Of a DNA stretch of 64,000 nucleotides, positions 25,301 through 36,200 are shown piece after piece. Position numbers and translations under genes: made by a program. The DNA comes from Flavisolibacter longurius (GTDB lineage: Bacteria; Bacteroidota; Bacteroidia; Chitinophagales; Chitinophagaceae), in contig JACJGO010000012.1 of the NCBI GenBank assembly GCA_014163555.1, forward strand, positions 62,001 through 126,000, given 5' to 3'. The number at the start of each line of letters is the position of its first letter. Position 1 is the stretch's first letter. Below the pieces are notes generated by a model. The model was not told the DNA's origin, made no database searches, and worked only from the letters and a program-made list of their open reading frames with translations.

Positions 25301-28264
25301 ATGCGAAAATTGTCAATGCTTCGATTGGCTACGCTATTGGCCACATTGTTCCTATTTTCCCTCCATCTTTTTGCACAAAACCGCGTTACCGGTACGGTGA
25401 CAGATGCAACGGGGAAAGGCATTCCTGGTGTGACCGTGACCGTTAAAGGTACCAACACAGCTACACAAACAAATGAAACTGGATCGTTTGCCATCAATGC
25501 TCCGACCAATGCTACCCTGGTGTTGTCGGCGGTTGGCTATACCGTTACGGAAATTGCGGTGGGTGGTCAATCCAGTGTTTCTGTACGCATGAACACACAG
25601 GAGTCCTCACTCAATGAAGTTGTTGTCACTGGGTACGGAACGCAAAGAAGACGCGACCTCACCGGTTCTGTAGCATCTGTTTCGGCCCGCAACTTCAACA
25701 AAGGTGTGGTTACTGCTCCTGATCAGTTGATTCAGGGCAAAGTGGCCGGTGTACAGATTGTAAACTCCAGCGGGCAGCCTGGCGCCGCAGCTTCTGTACG
25801 TATCCGCGGTGTGGCCTCCATCAGGGCCGGTACGCAGCCGCTTTATGTATTGGATGGTGTTCAGTTACCAGGTGTAGATGCCCGTCCGGGTTCAAACCTG
25901 GGGATTGGCACCAGCCCTTCTACCAACCCGCTGAACTTTTTGAATCCCAATGACATTGCATCTATTGAGGTGTTAAAAGATGCCTCGGCAACTGCCATTT
26001 ATGGTTCCCGTGGTGCCAATGGTGTGGTGATCATCACAACCCGCCGGGGCCAGACAGGAGTACCTACGCTGGAACTTAGTACATCGGGAGGTATCAGTAC
26101 AGTAATGAAGCGCCTGGAAGTGTTGGACGGAAATGAATACCGGGCCGCTCTTACCAAGTATAGTCTTACCAGTGGAAATTTTCAAGGCAATGAAGACGCC
26201 TTTGATGCCATTACCCGTAATGCTTATACACAGAATCACAACTTTGGCATTAGTGGCGGTACCGAGGGTGCCCGCTACCGCTTTTCTGGTGGTTACCAGG
26301 ACATTGAAGGTGTTGTTCGCAGCTCGCAAATGCGCAAATTCACCGGTAATTTCAGCGGATCCTTTACATTCATGGAAAACAAGCGCCTTGGAGTTGATAT
26401 CAACTTGCTGGGTACAGGCATTCAGGAAAACATTGCTCCCATCTCTGAAGATGCCGGTTTCCAGGGCAGTGTAATCGGACAAGCCTTGCAATGGAATCCA
26501 ACACACCCTTTGCGCAAGGCAAATGACAGTATCTGGAGAGATCACGGACTCGGCGCCACTACGGTTAACCCCTTGGCGTTATTAGAAGACTGGAATGACC
26601 GGGCCATTACCAGTACGCTGATCGGTAGCCTTTCTCCTTATTTTAATATCGTTAACGGGTTACAGTTCCGCACTCTGATCAGTTTGAACAAAGGGTTTGG
26701 TAACCGCCGAACAATGTTGAGCTCTCGAACCAATATTCAGGGCCTGGAAGGCATCGGTGCCGCTGGCATCTCTAATAATGAGCTGACAACAGTTCAGTTT
26801 ACCAATACTTTGAACTATAATAAGCAGGTAACATCCGCTGTTTATTTAAATGCGGTTGCAGGTTATGAATATTACAGCACCAATGCCCGAAATTTCAATG
26901 TTTTCGGACGCAGGTTCCCCAATGATGTCAACCTGAATTATACCAACTTTATGCAGTATACCGAACAGAGCTCAAGAGCCATTGGTTCGTACGAGTCGCC
27001 TGTTACGGAGTTACAGTCATATTTCATCCGGGCCAATGCCAATTTTAAAGACCGTTATGCCATTACCGCAACGTTCCGCGCTGATGGTTCTACCCGGTTT
27101 GGTGAAAATAACAAATATGGGTACTTCCCCTCCGTTGGTTTTGCCTGGACGCTTTCCAATGAAGATTTCCTGCAGGGCAATGCCACGGTCAGCAACCTGA
27201 AACTGCGTCTTGGTTATGGTGCAGTAGGTAACCAGGATTTCACCTCGGGTGCTTCTCTTAACCGGATTGTGTTTGGTCAGCAGTCAAGATCGCAGCCGCA
27301 GTTCGGTAACCCGGACCTGAAATGGGAAACTTCTGTTACGACTAACGTAGGGTTGGATTTTGGCTTGTTGCGTGATCGGATTACCGGTACCGTAGAATAT
27401 TTTATCCGCAGAACAGAAGATGCATTGTACGACCAGGAAATTGCCCGTCCGGGCCCTCCCGGCCGTACCTGGATCAACCTCCCCGGTAATATCGAGAACA
27501 AAGGAGTCGAAGTATCATTAAATGGGGCCATTGCAAGGGGCGCAAATTTCAACTGGAATGTTGGTGTAAACGGTGCTTTCATAAAAAACAAGATCACCGG
27601 CCTTGGCCAGCAATTCTTTGAAACCGGTGCCTTGAGAGGACAGGGTATCTCGGGTGCCACTTCGCAGCGAATTGTGGAAAACCAGCCGCTGAATGTATTC
27701 TACCTGGCACGCTATATTGGTATCAACAAAACCACCGGACAAAGCGATTACGAGGGTGGTGATCCTTCGATCAACAAATTTTATGTGGGTAGCCCAAATC
27801 CGACAGCCGTCGTGGGCTTTTCTACAGATCTTAGTTACAAAAGGTTGAGTCTGGCCGTAAACATGAACGGTGCATTTGGACACTATCTCTATAACAACAC
27901 GGCAAACACCGTATTGCCCATCGGAAACATTGGTACCCGCAATATCGCGAAGAGCCTTATCGAGGGTGATGTGGTTGAAAATACAGCCAACCCGGTTGCA
28001 CCCTCTACACGTTACCTGGAGAAAGGCGACTACATGAAACTGGCAAACGCTACGCTTTCATATCGCATCGGAAACTTCGGTGTCTTCCGCAATGTACTTG
28101 TATCACTGACAGGGCAAAACCTGTTTGTTATCACAGGCTTCAGCGGTTTCGATCCGGAAGTAAATACCAATGCAGCCGTTGGTGGCATTACCTCTTTCGG
28201 TCTGGAGTACACGCCGTTTCCAACAGCCAGAACAATTTTACTCGGTCTCAACTTTTCACTGTAA
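25301..28264 (+). CDS. susC: SusC/RagA-family TonB-linked outer-membrane transporter 2
   Basis: A 987-residue SusC homologue with a signal peptide (cut near HLFAQ, ~26), a carboxypeptidase-regulatory-like domain (VTGTVTDATGKGIPGVTVTV), the LNEVVVTGYGTQRRRDLTGS linker, a plug domain (VRIRGVASI, PLYVLDGVQ, IEVLKDASATAIYGSRG) and a TonB-dependent barrel. It clearly differs in sequence from SusC 1, so a different cargo is likely. SusD 2 follows after 31 bases, the same spacing as in operon 1. The ATG at 25301 is the natural start with a good export signal. Confidence 0.96.
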   Translation: MRKLSMLRLATLLATLFLFSLHLFAQNRVTGTVTDATGKGIPGVTVTVKGTNTATQTNETGSFAINAPTNATLVLSAVGYTVTEIAVGGQSSVSVRMNTQESSLNEVVVTGYGTQRRRDLTGSVASVSARNFNKGVVTAPDQLIQGKVAGVQIVNSSGQPGAAASVRIRGVASIRAGTQPLYVLDGVQLPGVDARPGSNLGIGTSPSTNPLNFLNPNDIASIEVLKDASATAIYGSRGANGVVIITTRRGQTGVPTLELSTSGGISTVMKRLEVLDGNEYRAALTKYSLTSGNFQGNEDAFDAITRNAYTQNHNFGISGGTEGARYRFSGGYQDIEGVVRSSQMRKFTGNFSGSFTFMENKRLGVDINLLGTGIQENIAPISEDAGFQGSVIGQALQWNPTHPLRKANDSIWRDHGLGATTVNPLALLEDWNDRAITSTLIGSLSPYFNIVNGLQFRTLISLNKGFGNRRTMLSSRTNIQGLEGIGAAGISNNELTTVQFTNTLNYNKQVTSAVYLNAVAGYEYYSTNARNFNVFGRRFPNDVNLNYTNFMQYTEQSSRAIGSYESPVTELQSYFIRANANFKDRYAITATFRADGSTRFGENNKYGYFPSVGFAWTLSNEDFLQGNATVSNLKLRLGYGAVGNQDFTSGASLNRIVFGQQSRSQPQFGNPDLKWETSVTTNVGLDFGLLRDRITGTVEYFIRRTEDALYDQEIARPGPPGRTWINLPGNIENKGVEVSLNGAIARGANFNWNVGVNGAFIKNKITGLGQQFFETGALRGQGISGATSQRIVENQPLNVFYLARYIGINKTTGQSDYEGGDPSINKFYVGSPNPTAVVGFSTDLSYKRLSLAVNMNGAFGHYLYNNTANTVLPIGNIGTRNIAKSLIEGDVVENTANPVAPSTRYLEKGDYMKLANATLSYRIGNFGVFRNVLVSLTGQNLFVITGFSGFDPEVNTNAAVGGITSFGLEYTPFPTARTILLGLNFSL

Positions 28265-28295
28265 CGAATTGTCATAAAAAAGAAAAGCATTAAAG

Positions 28296-29828
28296 ATGAA
28301 ACACGTTAAACGAATATTCTTTCTTTCCACGGCGCTGTTTCTTTTTTCCTGTACCAAACTGGATGAAAGATTCAGAAGCGAACTGGAAAGTGTGCCTGGC
28401 GGCGCGGCGCTCAATCCTGCTGACCTGCTGCTGAACGCATACAACACCATGTACAACCCGTACACCGATCAGTCGCGTTTCTGGGCGGCCCAGCAACACA
28501 CCTCTGACGAAACAGTAGGCCCGACAAGAGGACCAGACTGGGATGATAACGGTGTATGGCGGGTGCTCCATGCGCATACCTGGAATGCCGATCATGGTTT
28601 TCTGCGGGATACGTATAACGAACTGCTGGGAATCCAGTTTGCGGCCTCACAGGTGCTGACAGCTAATCCTTCAGCCCGCCAGGCTGCAGAAGCCCGGTTT
28701 ATCAGAGCCCTTTCCATGTTCTCGGTTCTGGATGGTTGGGACCAGGTGCCTTACCGTGAAAACCTGACCGATTTCCGTGTACTGCCAAAAACGCTGAAAG
28801 GAACGGAAGCGGCTGATTTTATCATCACCGAATTAAAAGCAATTATCGATGCTCTGCCGGATACCGGTCCTACGGCAGCTGCAGGTGCCAACCGCAATGC
28901 GGCAAAAGCACTGCTGATGAAAGTGTATCTCAACAAAGGTGTATTTGCCAACCGGGCCAACCCGACATTTGCTCCCGCCGATATGCAGGAAGTGATTCGT
29001 CTCGGCACTGAAATTATGGGCAGCAACAAGTACTCACTGAGTGCCCCCACCGTAGTGGGTTATTTCGGAAATTTTGCACCGAACAACGACGCCATCTCCA
29101 CAGAAAACATCTATACATTGTACTCCAGCAATGCCGATCGCCGTGGCGGAAACGTTCGCTCCAGATGGTATCTTGGCTTACATTATAACCAAACCCCCAG
29201 TGGATGGAATGGCTTTGCTACTCTGTCTGATTTCTACGATAAGTTTTCGGCAACTGATGTTCGCCGCGGTGGATCGTATCCCGGTGTAACGGACCGTACT
29301 GGCCTTCGTGTAGGCTTTGCTGTGGGACAGCAATTTGGTCCAAACAATACGGCGCTAAAAGACCGGAAAGGAAACAACCTGGCCTTTACACGTGAAGTAA
29401 AGCTTAAAGAAGATGGAAACGACCTGGAAATTACCGGTATCCGTGTTTTTAAATATCCGCCGGACCTGGATGGCGAAGATCCTTCGGATAACGACTATGT
29501 AATCCTCCGGTATGCTGATGTGATGCTCATGCTGGCAGAGGCATATATGCGCAACAACCAGACTGCCCTGGCTACGCCGCTGGTAACTGCTGTTCGTGCC
29601 GCTCGTGGCCTGGTACCACTTGCCCCTCTTACACTCGATGCATTGATTGACGAAAGAGGTCGTGAACTCTATTGGGAAGGCTGGAGAAGGCAGGACCTGG
29701 TCCGTTTTGGCAAGTTCCTGCAGCCTACACAACTGCGTAGTCAGTCAGACGCCACCCGCCTGTTGTTCCCGATACCGAACCAGCAATTGGCGGTAAACCC
29801 CAATTTAACGCAGAATCCCGGCTATTAA
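28296..29828 (+). CDS. susD: SusD/RagB-family nutrient-binding lipoprotein 2
   Basis: A 510-residue lipoprotein with lipobox LFLFSC (Cys18) followed by TKLDERFRSELE. It keeps the SusD blocks: a helical N-terminal region, ARFIRALSMFSVLDGWDQVPYRE, YVILRYADVMLMLAEAYMRN and the C-terminal ERGRELYWEGWRRQDLVRFGKF, and it ends LLFPIPNQQLAVNPNLTQNPGY-like. It acts as the glycan-capturing lid of SusC 2. A terminator follows before the tandem ASPIC genes. Confidence 0.96.
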   Translation: MKHVKRIFFLSTALFLFSCTKLDERFRSELESVPGGAALNPADLLLNAYNTMYNPYTDQSRFWAAQQHTSDETVGPTRGPDWDDNGVWRVLHAHTWNADHGFLRDTYNELLGIQFAASQVLTANPSARQAAEARFIRALSMFSVLDGWDQVPYRENLTDFRVLPKTLKGTEAADFIITELKAIIDALPDTGPTAAAGANRNAAKALLMKVYLNKGVFANRANPTFAPADMQEVIRLGTEIMGSNKYSLSAPTVVGYFGNFAPNNDAISTENIYTLYSSNADRRGGNVRSRWYLGLHYNQTPSGWNGFATLSDFYDKFSATDVRRGGSYPGVTDRTGLRVGFAVGQQFGPNNTALKDRKGNNLAFTREVKLKEDGNDLEITGIRVFKYPPDLDGEDPSDNDYVILRYADVMLMLAEAYMRNNQTALATPLVTAVRAARGLVPLAPLTLDALIDERGRELYWEGWRRQDLVRFGKFLQPTQLRSQSDATRLLFPIPNQQLAVNPNLTQNPGY

Positions 29829-29851
29829 GTTTATCAAATTCCTATCTTAGT

Positions 29852-29884
29852 GAAAGGTCATTTTACAATGACCTTTCTTTTTTT
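29852..29884 (+). terminator. intrinsic terminator between susD 2 and ASPIC lipoprotein 2
   Basis: Perfect 10-bp arms GAAAGGTCAT (29852-29861) and ATGACCTTTC (29868-29877) are followed by seven T. The next ATG lies 3 bases after the T tract, so the hairpin also covers any ribosome-binding region of the ASPIC gene. Confidence 0.9.
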
Positions 29885-29887
29885 ACC

Positions 29888-32800
29888 ATGAGAGCCACCA
29901 CCATTGTTGTACTGCTGCTTGTTAGCTGCTCTTTTTTCATTTCCTGCAAGCAAGATGCGATTGTCAATAGCAAAGGGGCGTCGCCGCTTTTTCAACTACA
30001 GGAAGGCACGGGCATCGACTTTATTAACACCGTTCAGAATACAAAGGATTTCAACATTCTTACGTATCGCAACTTTTACAATGGTGGCGGTGTGGCTACC
30101 GGCGATATCAATAACGATGGCCTTCCGGATGTATTTTTTACCTCTAATATGGGCCCAAACAAATTGTACCTGAACAAGGGAGGTTTTCAGTTTGAAGACA
30201 TCACTGAAAAATCCGGTATAAAAAATGGCGGCAAATGGGGTACTGGTGTTGTGTTTGTTGATATCAACAGCGATGGCTGGCTCGATATCTATGTCTGTAA
30301 TGCCGGTTACCAACCCGGCGTAAGTAATGAAAATGAGTTGTACATCAACAAGGGTAAAACAGCATTCGCTGATGGAAAGACTGGTAGAACTGTTCAATTT
30401 ACGGAGGCAGCAAAAGAGTATGGTTTGAATGAAAGCGGTTATACCACCCATGCCGCCTTTTTCGACTATGATACCGACGGTGATCTGGACTGCTATGTCT
30501 TGAAGAACAGCTTTATGCCCGTGAACACTTTGAATTATGCGAACAAGCGGGAGTTGCGTGCCGAAGACTGGCCGGTCGCTGATTTTTTGAAGGGTGGTGG
30601 CGACAAACTTCTTCGTAACGATGGTGGACGGTTCACGGATGTAAGTGAAGAAGCGGGTATCTATGGGAGTCTAATTGGTTTTGGACTTGGTGTAACCATC
30701 AGTGATGTAAACGGCGACCATTGGCCCGACATCTACATCAGTAATGATTTTTTTGAGAAAGATTATCTCTATCTCAACCAGAAGAATGGTTCCTTCAAAG
30801 AAGACCTGGAAGGTTGGATTCAGCATGTAAGTCATTCTTCCATGGGTGCTGATATTGGTGACATTAATAACGATGGCCACCCGGATATTTTTACCACCGA
30901 TATGCTTCCTGATGATGATTATCGACTGAAGACCACCACATCTTTTGAAAGCATCGATGTCAATCGCCTGAAAGTTTCCAACGGCTTTTACAACCAGTTT
31001 ATGCAAAATTGCCTGCAGGTTAACAACGGCAATGGCAAATTTCTGGAGACAGCTTTTTACAGCGGTGTGGCTTCGTCCGACTGGAGCTGGGGAGCACTCA
31101 TGTTTGACGCCGACAACGACGGGCTGAATGATATCTATGTCTGTAACGGCATCTACCATGACGTAACAGACCAGGACTTTATTGACTTTTTTGCCAATGA
31201 TTTGATCCAGCGAATGGTGATGACCGGTAAAAAAGAAGAAGTGGATCAGGTGATCAATAAAATGCCGTCTAACCCTATTCCGAACAAAGCTTTCCGGAAT
31301 ATGGGCAACCTGAAGTTTAAGGATGAAGGAAGGGTTTGGGGTTTTTCGCAGCCCTCATTTTCTAATGGTGCCGCCTACGCCGACCTGGATGCCGATGGTG
31401 ACCTTGACCTGGTAATTAATAATGTTAACCAGAAAGCCTTTGTGTACAGGAACACGGCAAGAGAAACGGACGGAAACCATTATCTCGCCATCACGCTGGA
31501 GGGCAAGCATCCAAACACCATGGCCATTGGCAGCCAGATAAAACTATTTGCCGGGGGCGAGGTGCTGACCCGCGAAGTATTTCCCGGAAGGGGGTTTCAG
31601 TCTTCGGTGGAGTACCGACAGCATATAGGGTTGGGTAAAAAAAAGATTGACTCCCTGATGGTGATCTGGCCCGACAGAACCTATTCAAAACTGGTGGCAC
31701 CACCAGTAGACACTGTCTTGCGTGTTGTACAAAAGGAGGCACAAAAACTGCCTGCCGAAAAGGAGGGCACCACTTCGCCAATGCTTTTGGCACTAAAACA
31801 AAACTTCGACAAACACACGGAAGACGATCATATTGATTTCTACTACGAACGAAATGTACCGGTGATGCTTAGCCGCGAAGGCCCGAAAGCAGCGCAGGGT
31901 GATGTGGATGGCGACGGCTTGCCCGACTTTTACATTTGCGGGGCCGCCGGTCAGGCCGGCCAACTTTACCTGCAAAAGGGCGAGGGCTTCGTCAAAAAAG
32001 AAAACGATGTTTTTAAGCGCTTTGCGCCACTGGAGGAAGTGGCTGCCCATTTTTTTGACGCCGATGGCGATAAGGACCTTGATTTATTTGTAGGCACCGG
32101 TGGGAACAATACAGCCCTTCCGTATGAATTGCAAAACCGTCTGTACCTGAATGATGGCAAAGGAGGTTTTACCCTGTCGCCACATCCCTTGCCACCCAGC
32201 GGCGTCAATGTTTCGGTAGTAACATCCCATGATGTTGATGAAGACGGCGATTTGGACCTTTTTGTGGGAGGACGAAACGTACCCCAGAATTATGGCCTTA
32301 CACCGCAAAGTTTTCTTTTGGTCAACAGCGGCAAAGGTGCATTTAGTGATGCATCGGCTTCATTTCCGCAAATCACAAAGGCCGGTATGATCACCGGTGC
32401 CGCCTGGGCCGATATTACAGGAGATGGCAGGAAAGATTTGGTGATAGCAGGTGAATGGATGGCACCGAGAGTGTTTGCTGTTGACCGGGGCCGCTTTTCG
32501 GAAGTAAAAACAAGCCTTGCCAACCTGCAGGGCTGGTGGCAAAGCCTGGCCGTGGCCGATATGGATGGTGATGGCCGGGAAGACCTTGTGCTGGGCAACA
32601 TCGGCGAAAACTTTTACCTGCGGCCGGGGGAAGAAAATCCTGTAAAAATGTGGGTGGCCGATTTCGACAACAACGGTACTACCGAAAAAATAATTGCTCA
32701 GACGATGGAAGGGAAAGACCGGCCAGTATTCATGAAGCGTGATATGATTGACCAGGTAGTATCAATTCGCAAACAAAACCTGAAGAATGTGGATTATGCC

Positions 32801-33265
32801 CGAAAAACGGTGCAGGATCTTTTTTCAAAAGAGGCCCTGGAAAAAGCACAGGTAAGCCTTTTTACCTACGCCAGTTCCTGTATAGCATACAACAAAGGCA
32901 ATGGAAACTTTGCCTTGCAAAAACTACCGGTACCTGTGCAGCTTTCTTCAGTTAATGCCATCTTGCCTGCCGATGTAAATGGCGATGGCAAACCGGATCT
33001 GGTAATGGGAGGTAATCGTTTCGGACTGCTGCCGCAGTTTTGCCGGCTCGATGCCAGCTATGGCCATGTGCTGCTGAATAGGGGAGGACAGGCATTTACC
33101 TATCTTTCCTCCAAAGAATCAGGTGTAGCCCTGCCGGGTGAAATAAGGGATATCGTTCCCATCCGGCTGCAAGCCAAATCCTGCCTTTTGTTTTTGCAGA
33201 ACAACGAAGCGCCGGTTCTGTTTGAAATAAAATCAACTAACCTACTCATCGCCAAAAAAGGATAA
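29888..33265 (+). CDS. giant FG-GAP/VCBS-repeat lipoprotein with ASPIC/UnbV domain 2
   Basis: An 1125-residue lipoprotein (signal with FFISC, Cys20) built like the copy at 14666. The N-terminal propeller has loops such as DINNDGLPD, DINSDGWLD, DYDTDGDLD, DADNDGLND and DLDADGDLD. The ASPIC/UnbV domain is at ~547-610 (GSQIKLFAGGEV ... SLMVIWPDRTYSK). The C-terminal propeller has DVDGDGLPD, DVDEDGDLD, DMDGDGRED and DVNGDGKPD. These loops are calcium-binding in FG-GAP/integrin-type repeats. It starts right after the susD 2 terminator and ends 4 bases before the next paralogue, so ASPIC 2 and 3 form a unit. A surface glycan-binding or scaffold role is inferred only from the company of SusCD. Confidence 0.9.
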   Translation: MRATTIVVLLLVSCSFFISCKQDAIVNSKGASPLFQLQEGTGIDFINTVQNTKDFNILTYRNFYNGGGVATGDINNDGLPDVFFTSNMGPNKLYLNKGGFQFEDITEKSGIKNGGKWGTGVVFVDINSDGWLDIYVCNAGYQPGVSNENELYINKGKTAFADGKTGRTVQFTEAAKEYGLNESGYTTHAAFFDYDTDGDLDCYVLKNSFMPVNTLNYANKRELRAEDWPVADFLKGGGDKLLRNDGGRFTDVSEEAGIYGSLIGFGLGVTISDVNGDHWPDIYISNDFFEKDYLYLNQKNGSFKEDLEGWIQHVSHSSMGADIGDINNDGHPDIFTTDMLPDDDYRLKTTTSFESIDVNRLKVSNGFYNQFMQNCLQVNNGNGKFLETAFYSGVASSDWSWGALMFDADNDGLNDIYVCNGIYHDVTDQDFIDFFANDLIQRMVMTGKKEEVDQVINKMPSNPIPNKAFRNMGNLKFKDEGRVWGFSQPSFSNGAAYADLDADGDLDLVINNVNQKAFVYRNTARETDGNHYLAITLEGKHPNTMAIGSQIKLFAGGEVLTREVFPGRGFQSSVEYRQHIGLGKKKIDSLMVIWPDRTYSKLVAPPVDTVLRVVQKEAQKLPAEKEGTTSPMLLALKQNFDKHTEDDHIDFYYERNVPVMLSREGPKAAQGDVDGDGLPDFYICGAAGQAGQLYLQKGEGFVKKENDVFKRFAPLEEVAAHFFDADGDKDLDLFVGTGGNNTALPYELQNRLYLNDGKGGFTLSPHPLPPSGVNVSVVTSHDVDEDGDLDLFVGGRNVPQNYGLTPQSFLLVNSGKGAFSDASASFPQITKAGMITGAAWADITGDGRKDLVIAGEWMAPRVFAVDRGRFSEVKTSLANLQGWWQSLAVADMDGDGREDLVLGNIGENFYLRPGEENPVKMWVADFDNNGTTEKIIAQTMEGKDRPVFMKRDMIDQVVSIRKQNLKNVDYARKTVQDLFSKEALEKAQVSLFTYASSCIAYNKGNGNFALQKLPVPVQLSSVNAILPADVNGDGKPDLVMGGNRFGLLPQFCRLDASYGHVLLNRGGQAFTYLSSKESGVALPGEIRDIVPIRLQAKSCLLFLQNNEAPVLFEIKSTNLLIAKKG

Positions 33266-33269
33266 AGCA

Positions 33270-36200
33270 GTGTATTGTTCAAAGACCAGATTTTTCTTTT
33301 CATTTCTTGTTCTGCTGGCTGCTTTGCTCTTGGTCCGGTGTGGTAGCAAACAAACGTCGGAAGCTCCTTTTCAGGTTCTCAATCATGAGCGTACCGGGCT
33401 GAGTTTTGTCAACAAGCTTACCCCGTCGGATACCTTCAATGTATTTAAGTACATGTACTTTTACAATGGTGCGGGCATTGGTTGTGGTGATTTTAACGGC
33501 GACAGTTTGCCGGATCTTTTCTTTGCCGCCAACCAGGAAAAGAACCGGCTGTACCTGAACAAGGGAAACCTGAATTTTACAGACGTTACGGACAACGCAA
33601 GAGTGCCACATGACGGCGGCTGGTCAACAGGTGTGTCCGTGGTTGACATCAATGGCGACGGCCTGTTGGATATCTACGTCTGCCGTGTTGGAAATTATGA
33701 AGGATTAAAAAGTAAAAACCAGTTCCTGATCAACAAGGGAATTGGTCAGGACGGCATTCCGGAGTTTGAAGACGAGGCGCAAAAATGGGGCGTGGATTTT
33801 TCAGGTTTCAGTACGCAGGCTGCTTTTTTTGATTATGACAACGATGGCGACCTTGATCTGTTTTTGCTGAATCATTCCATTCACCAAAACGGCACCTTTG
33901 CCGAGCGGAGCCGGTTTTTGGGAACCTATCATCCGCTTTCCGGCGACCGGTTGTATCGCAATGAAGGTGATTATTTTACTGATGTTACCAAAGAGTCCGC
34001 CATTCACAGTTCTGCCATCGGCTATGGCCTGGGCATTGCGGTCTCCGATATCAATCTCGATGGTTACCCGGACCTGTATATCGGCAACGATTTTCACGAA
34101 AACGATTACCTCTATCTCAATCAGCGCAACGGAACCTTTCGCGACGAAGCCAGTGAACGGCTGATGCACACCAGCCAGTTTTCAATGGGCGTGGATGTAG
34201 CAGATATCACAAATGATGGTTTCCCAGAGATTATTTCGGTGGACATGCTGCCTGCCGACCCTTACATCCTGAAACGTTCATTAGGCGAAGACGAATACAA
34301 TACGTTTTACATGAAGATCGGGTATGGGTATCATTACCAATACACTCGCAACAACCTGCAATTGAATTGCCGTAGTGGCGTTTTTAGCGAAGGGGGCCTG
34401 TATGCCGGGGTGGCTGCAACCGACTGGAGTTGGGCGCCGCTGTGGATGGATTTTGATAATGACGGGGCAAAAGACCTTTTTATTTCCAACGGTATTCCCA
34501 AGCGCTTGAACGATATTGATTATGTGAACCATGTTTCCAACGAAGAAGTGCAGCGGCGCATCAATATGCGGAGCGTGGATGCAAAGGAGTTGGGCATGAT
34601 TGAAAAGTTCCCGCAGATAAAACTGCCCAATTATTTTTTCCGTAATAAAGGCGATGCAACCTTTGAAGACCTCTCACAAAGCGTTGAAGGAACAATGCCT
34701 ACATTTTCAAATGGCGCTGTGTATGCCGACCTTGACTTGGATGGGGACCTGGATGTAGTGGTCAATAATATTGACGATCCGGTACTGGTGTACCAAAACA
34801 ACACCAATACTGCCGGAACAAAGCCCTCGGTAAGTATTCAGTTAACCGGGCCTGCCAAAAACCGCAATGCCATCGGGGCCAAAGTGGTACTTTTTTCAGG
34901 GGCGGCAGTTCGCACCTATGAAAAAACACCTGTTCACGGCTTTTTATCCAGTATGGAAGTGCCCCTGCACATTGGGCTTGATAAAACAACCGTGGATTCC
35001 TGCTTTTTAATCTGGCCCGACAATACCTATATGTCCTTGCCATTGGACAGTACCAAAAAGGTTTTGTCTGTAAGCTACCGGGAAGGGCTACCTGTTTTTG
35101 ATTACACGCTCCTTACCAATCGGTATCCCAATACCACCACACCTATCCAGGATGTAACGGCACAAGCGGGACTGCAGTTTCTGCACAGGGAAAATGCCTT
35201 CAACGAATTCGACCGCGAACCCCTGATTCCCTTTATGGTTTCCCGGGAAGGGCCTGCACTGGCGATTGGCGATGTCAATGGCGACGGGCTGGATGATTTT
35301 TTTATGGGTTCCGCCAAACGGGAAAAAAGTGCAGTCTTTTTGCAGGAGCCTGGAGGAAAGTTTTCCAGAATAATGATTCCGGCACTGGAGGCCGACAGCA
35401 CTTATGAAGACGTTGCCGCCTGTTGGGTAGATGTAAACGGCGATAAAAGGCTTGACTTGGTAGTGGCCAGCGGTGGCAACGAGTATTACAATGAAGATGA
35501 GCACCTGGTACCGAGAGTTTATCTTAACAGGGGTTTGGATGGTTTTCAAAAGGCGCCGGATGCCTTTCGGAATATTTTTATGACAGCATCCTGCGTAGTG
35601 CCGGCCGATATTAACGGTGATGGCTATGCTGATCTTTTTATCGGCGGCAGGGCAGTTCCCTGGGAGTATGGAAAAACACCACGTTCTTATCTTTTACTGA
35701 ACGATGGCACCGGAAGGTTTACGGATGTGACGGATCGCTACAGCAACGAACTGGCGGAAGTTGGACTTGTGAAAGCAGCCCAATGGCTTGACCTTGATAA
35801 AAACGGCAAGCCAGACCTGGTGGTAACCACCGAATGGGGCGGTATTTACAGCTTCCTGCATAACGGAGATGGCTTTGTGCGCAAAAGCATCACTGAGGAA
35901 AAGGGTTGGTGGAATTTTGCCCTTCCCTGCGATATTAACGGTGATGGCTGGACAGATTTCGTAGCAGGTAACCTGGGCCTGAACAGCCGCCTGAAGGGAA
36001 GCAAAGAAGAGCCGGTGCGACTTTACTTCAACGACTTTGACGGCAACGGGAAGAAAGAACAGGTAATGACCTATTACCTCAATGGCAAGGAATTGCCATT
36101 TGCCAACAAAGACGAATTGCAAAAACAATTGCCGGTACTGAAAAAGCAGTTTTTGTATGCTGAGGATTTTGCCAAAGCCTCCCTGCCGGATATTTTTTCA

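Noticed and set aside
9593-29828. Search for FecI/FecR or other SusCD regulators
   Set aside because: No sigma factor, anti-sigma or AraC/hybrid regulator gene is present in the window.
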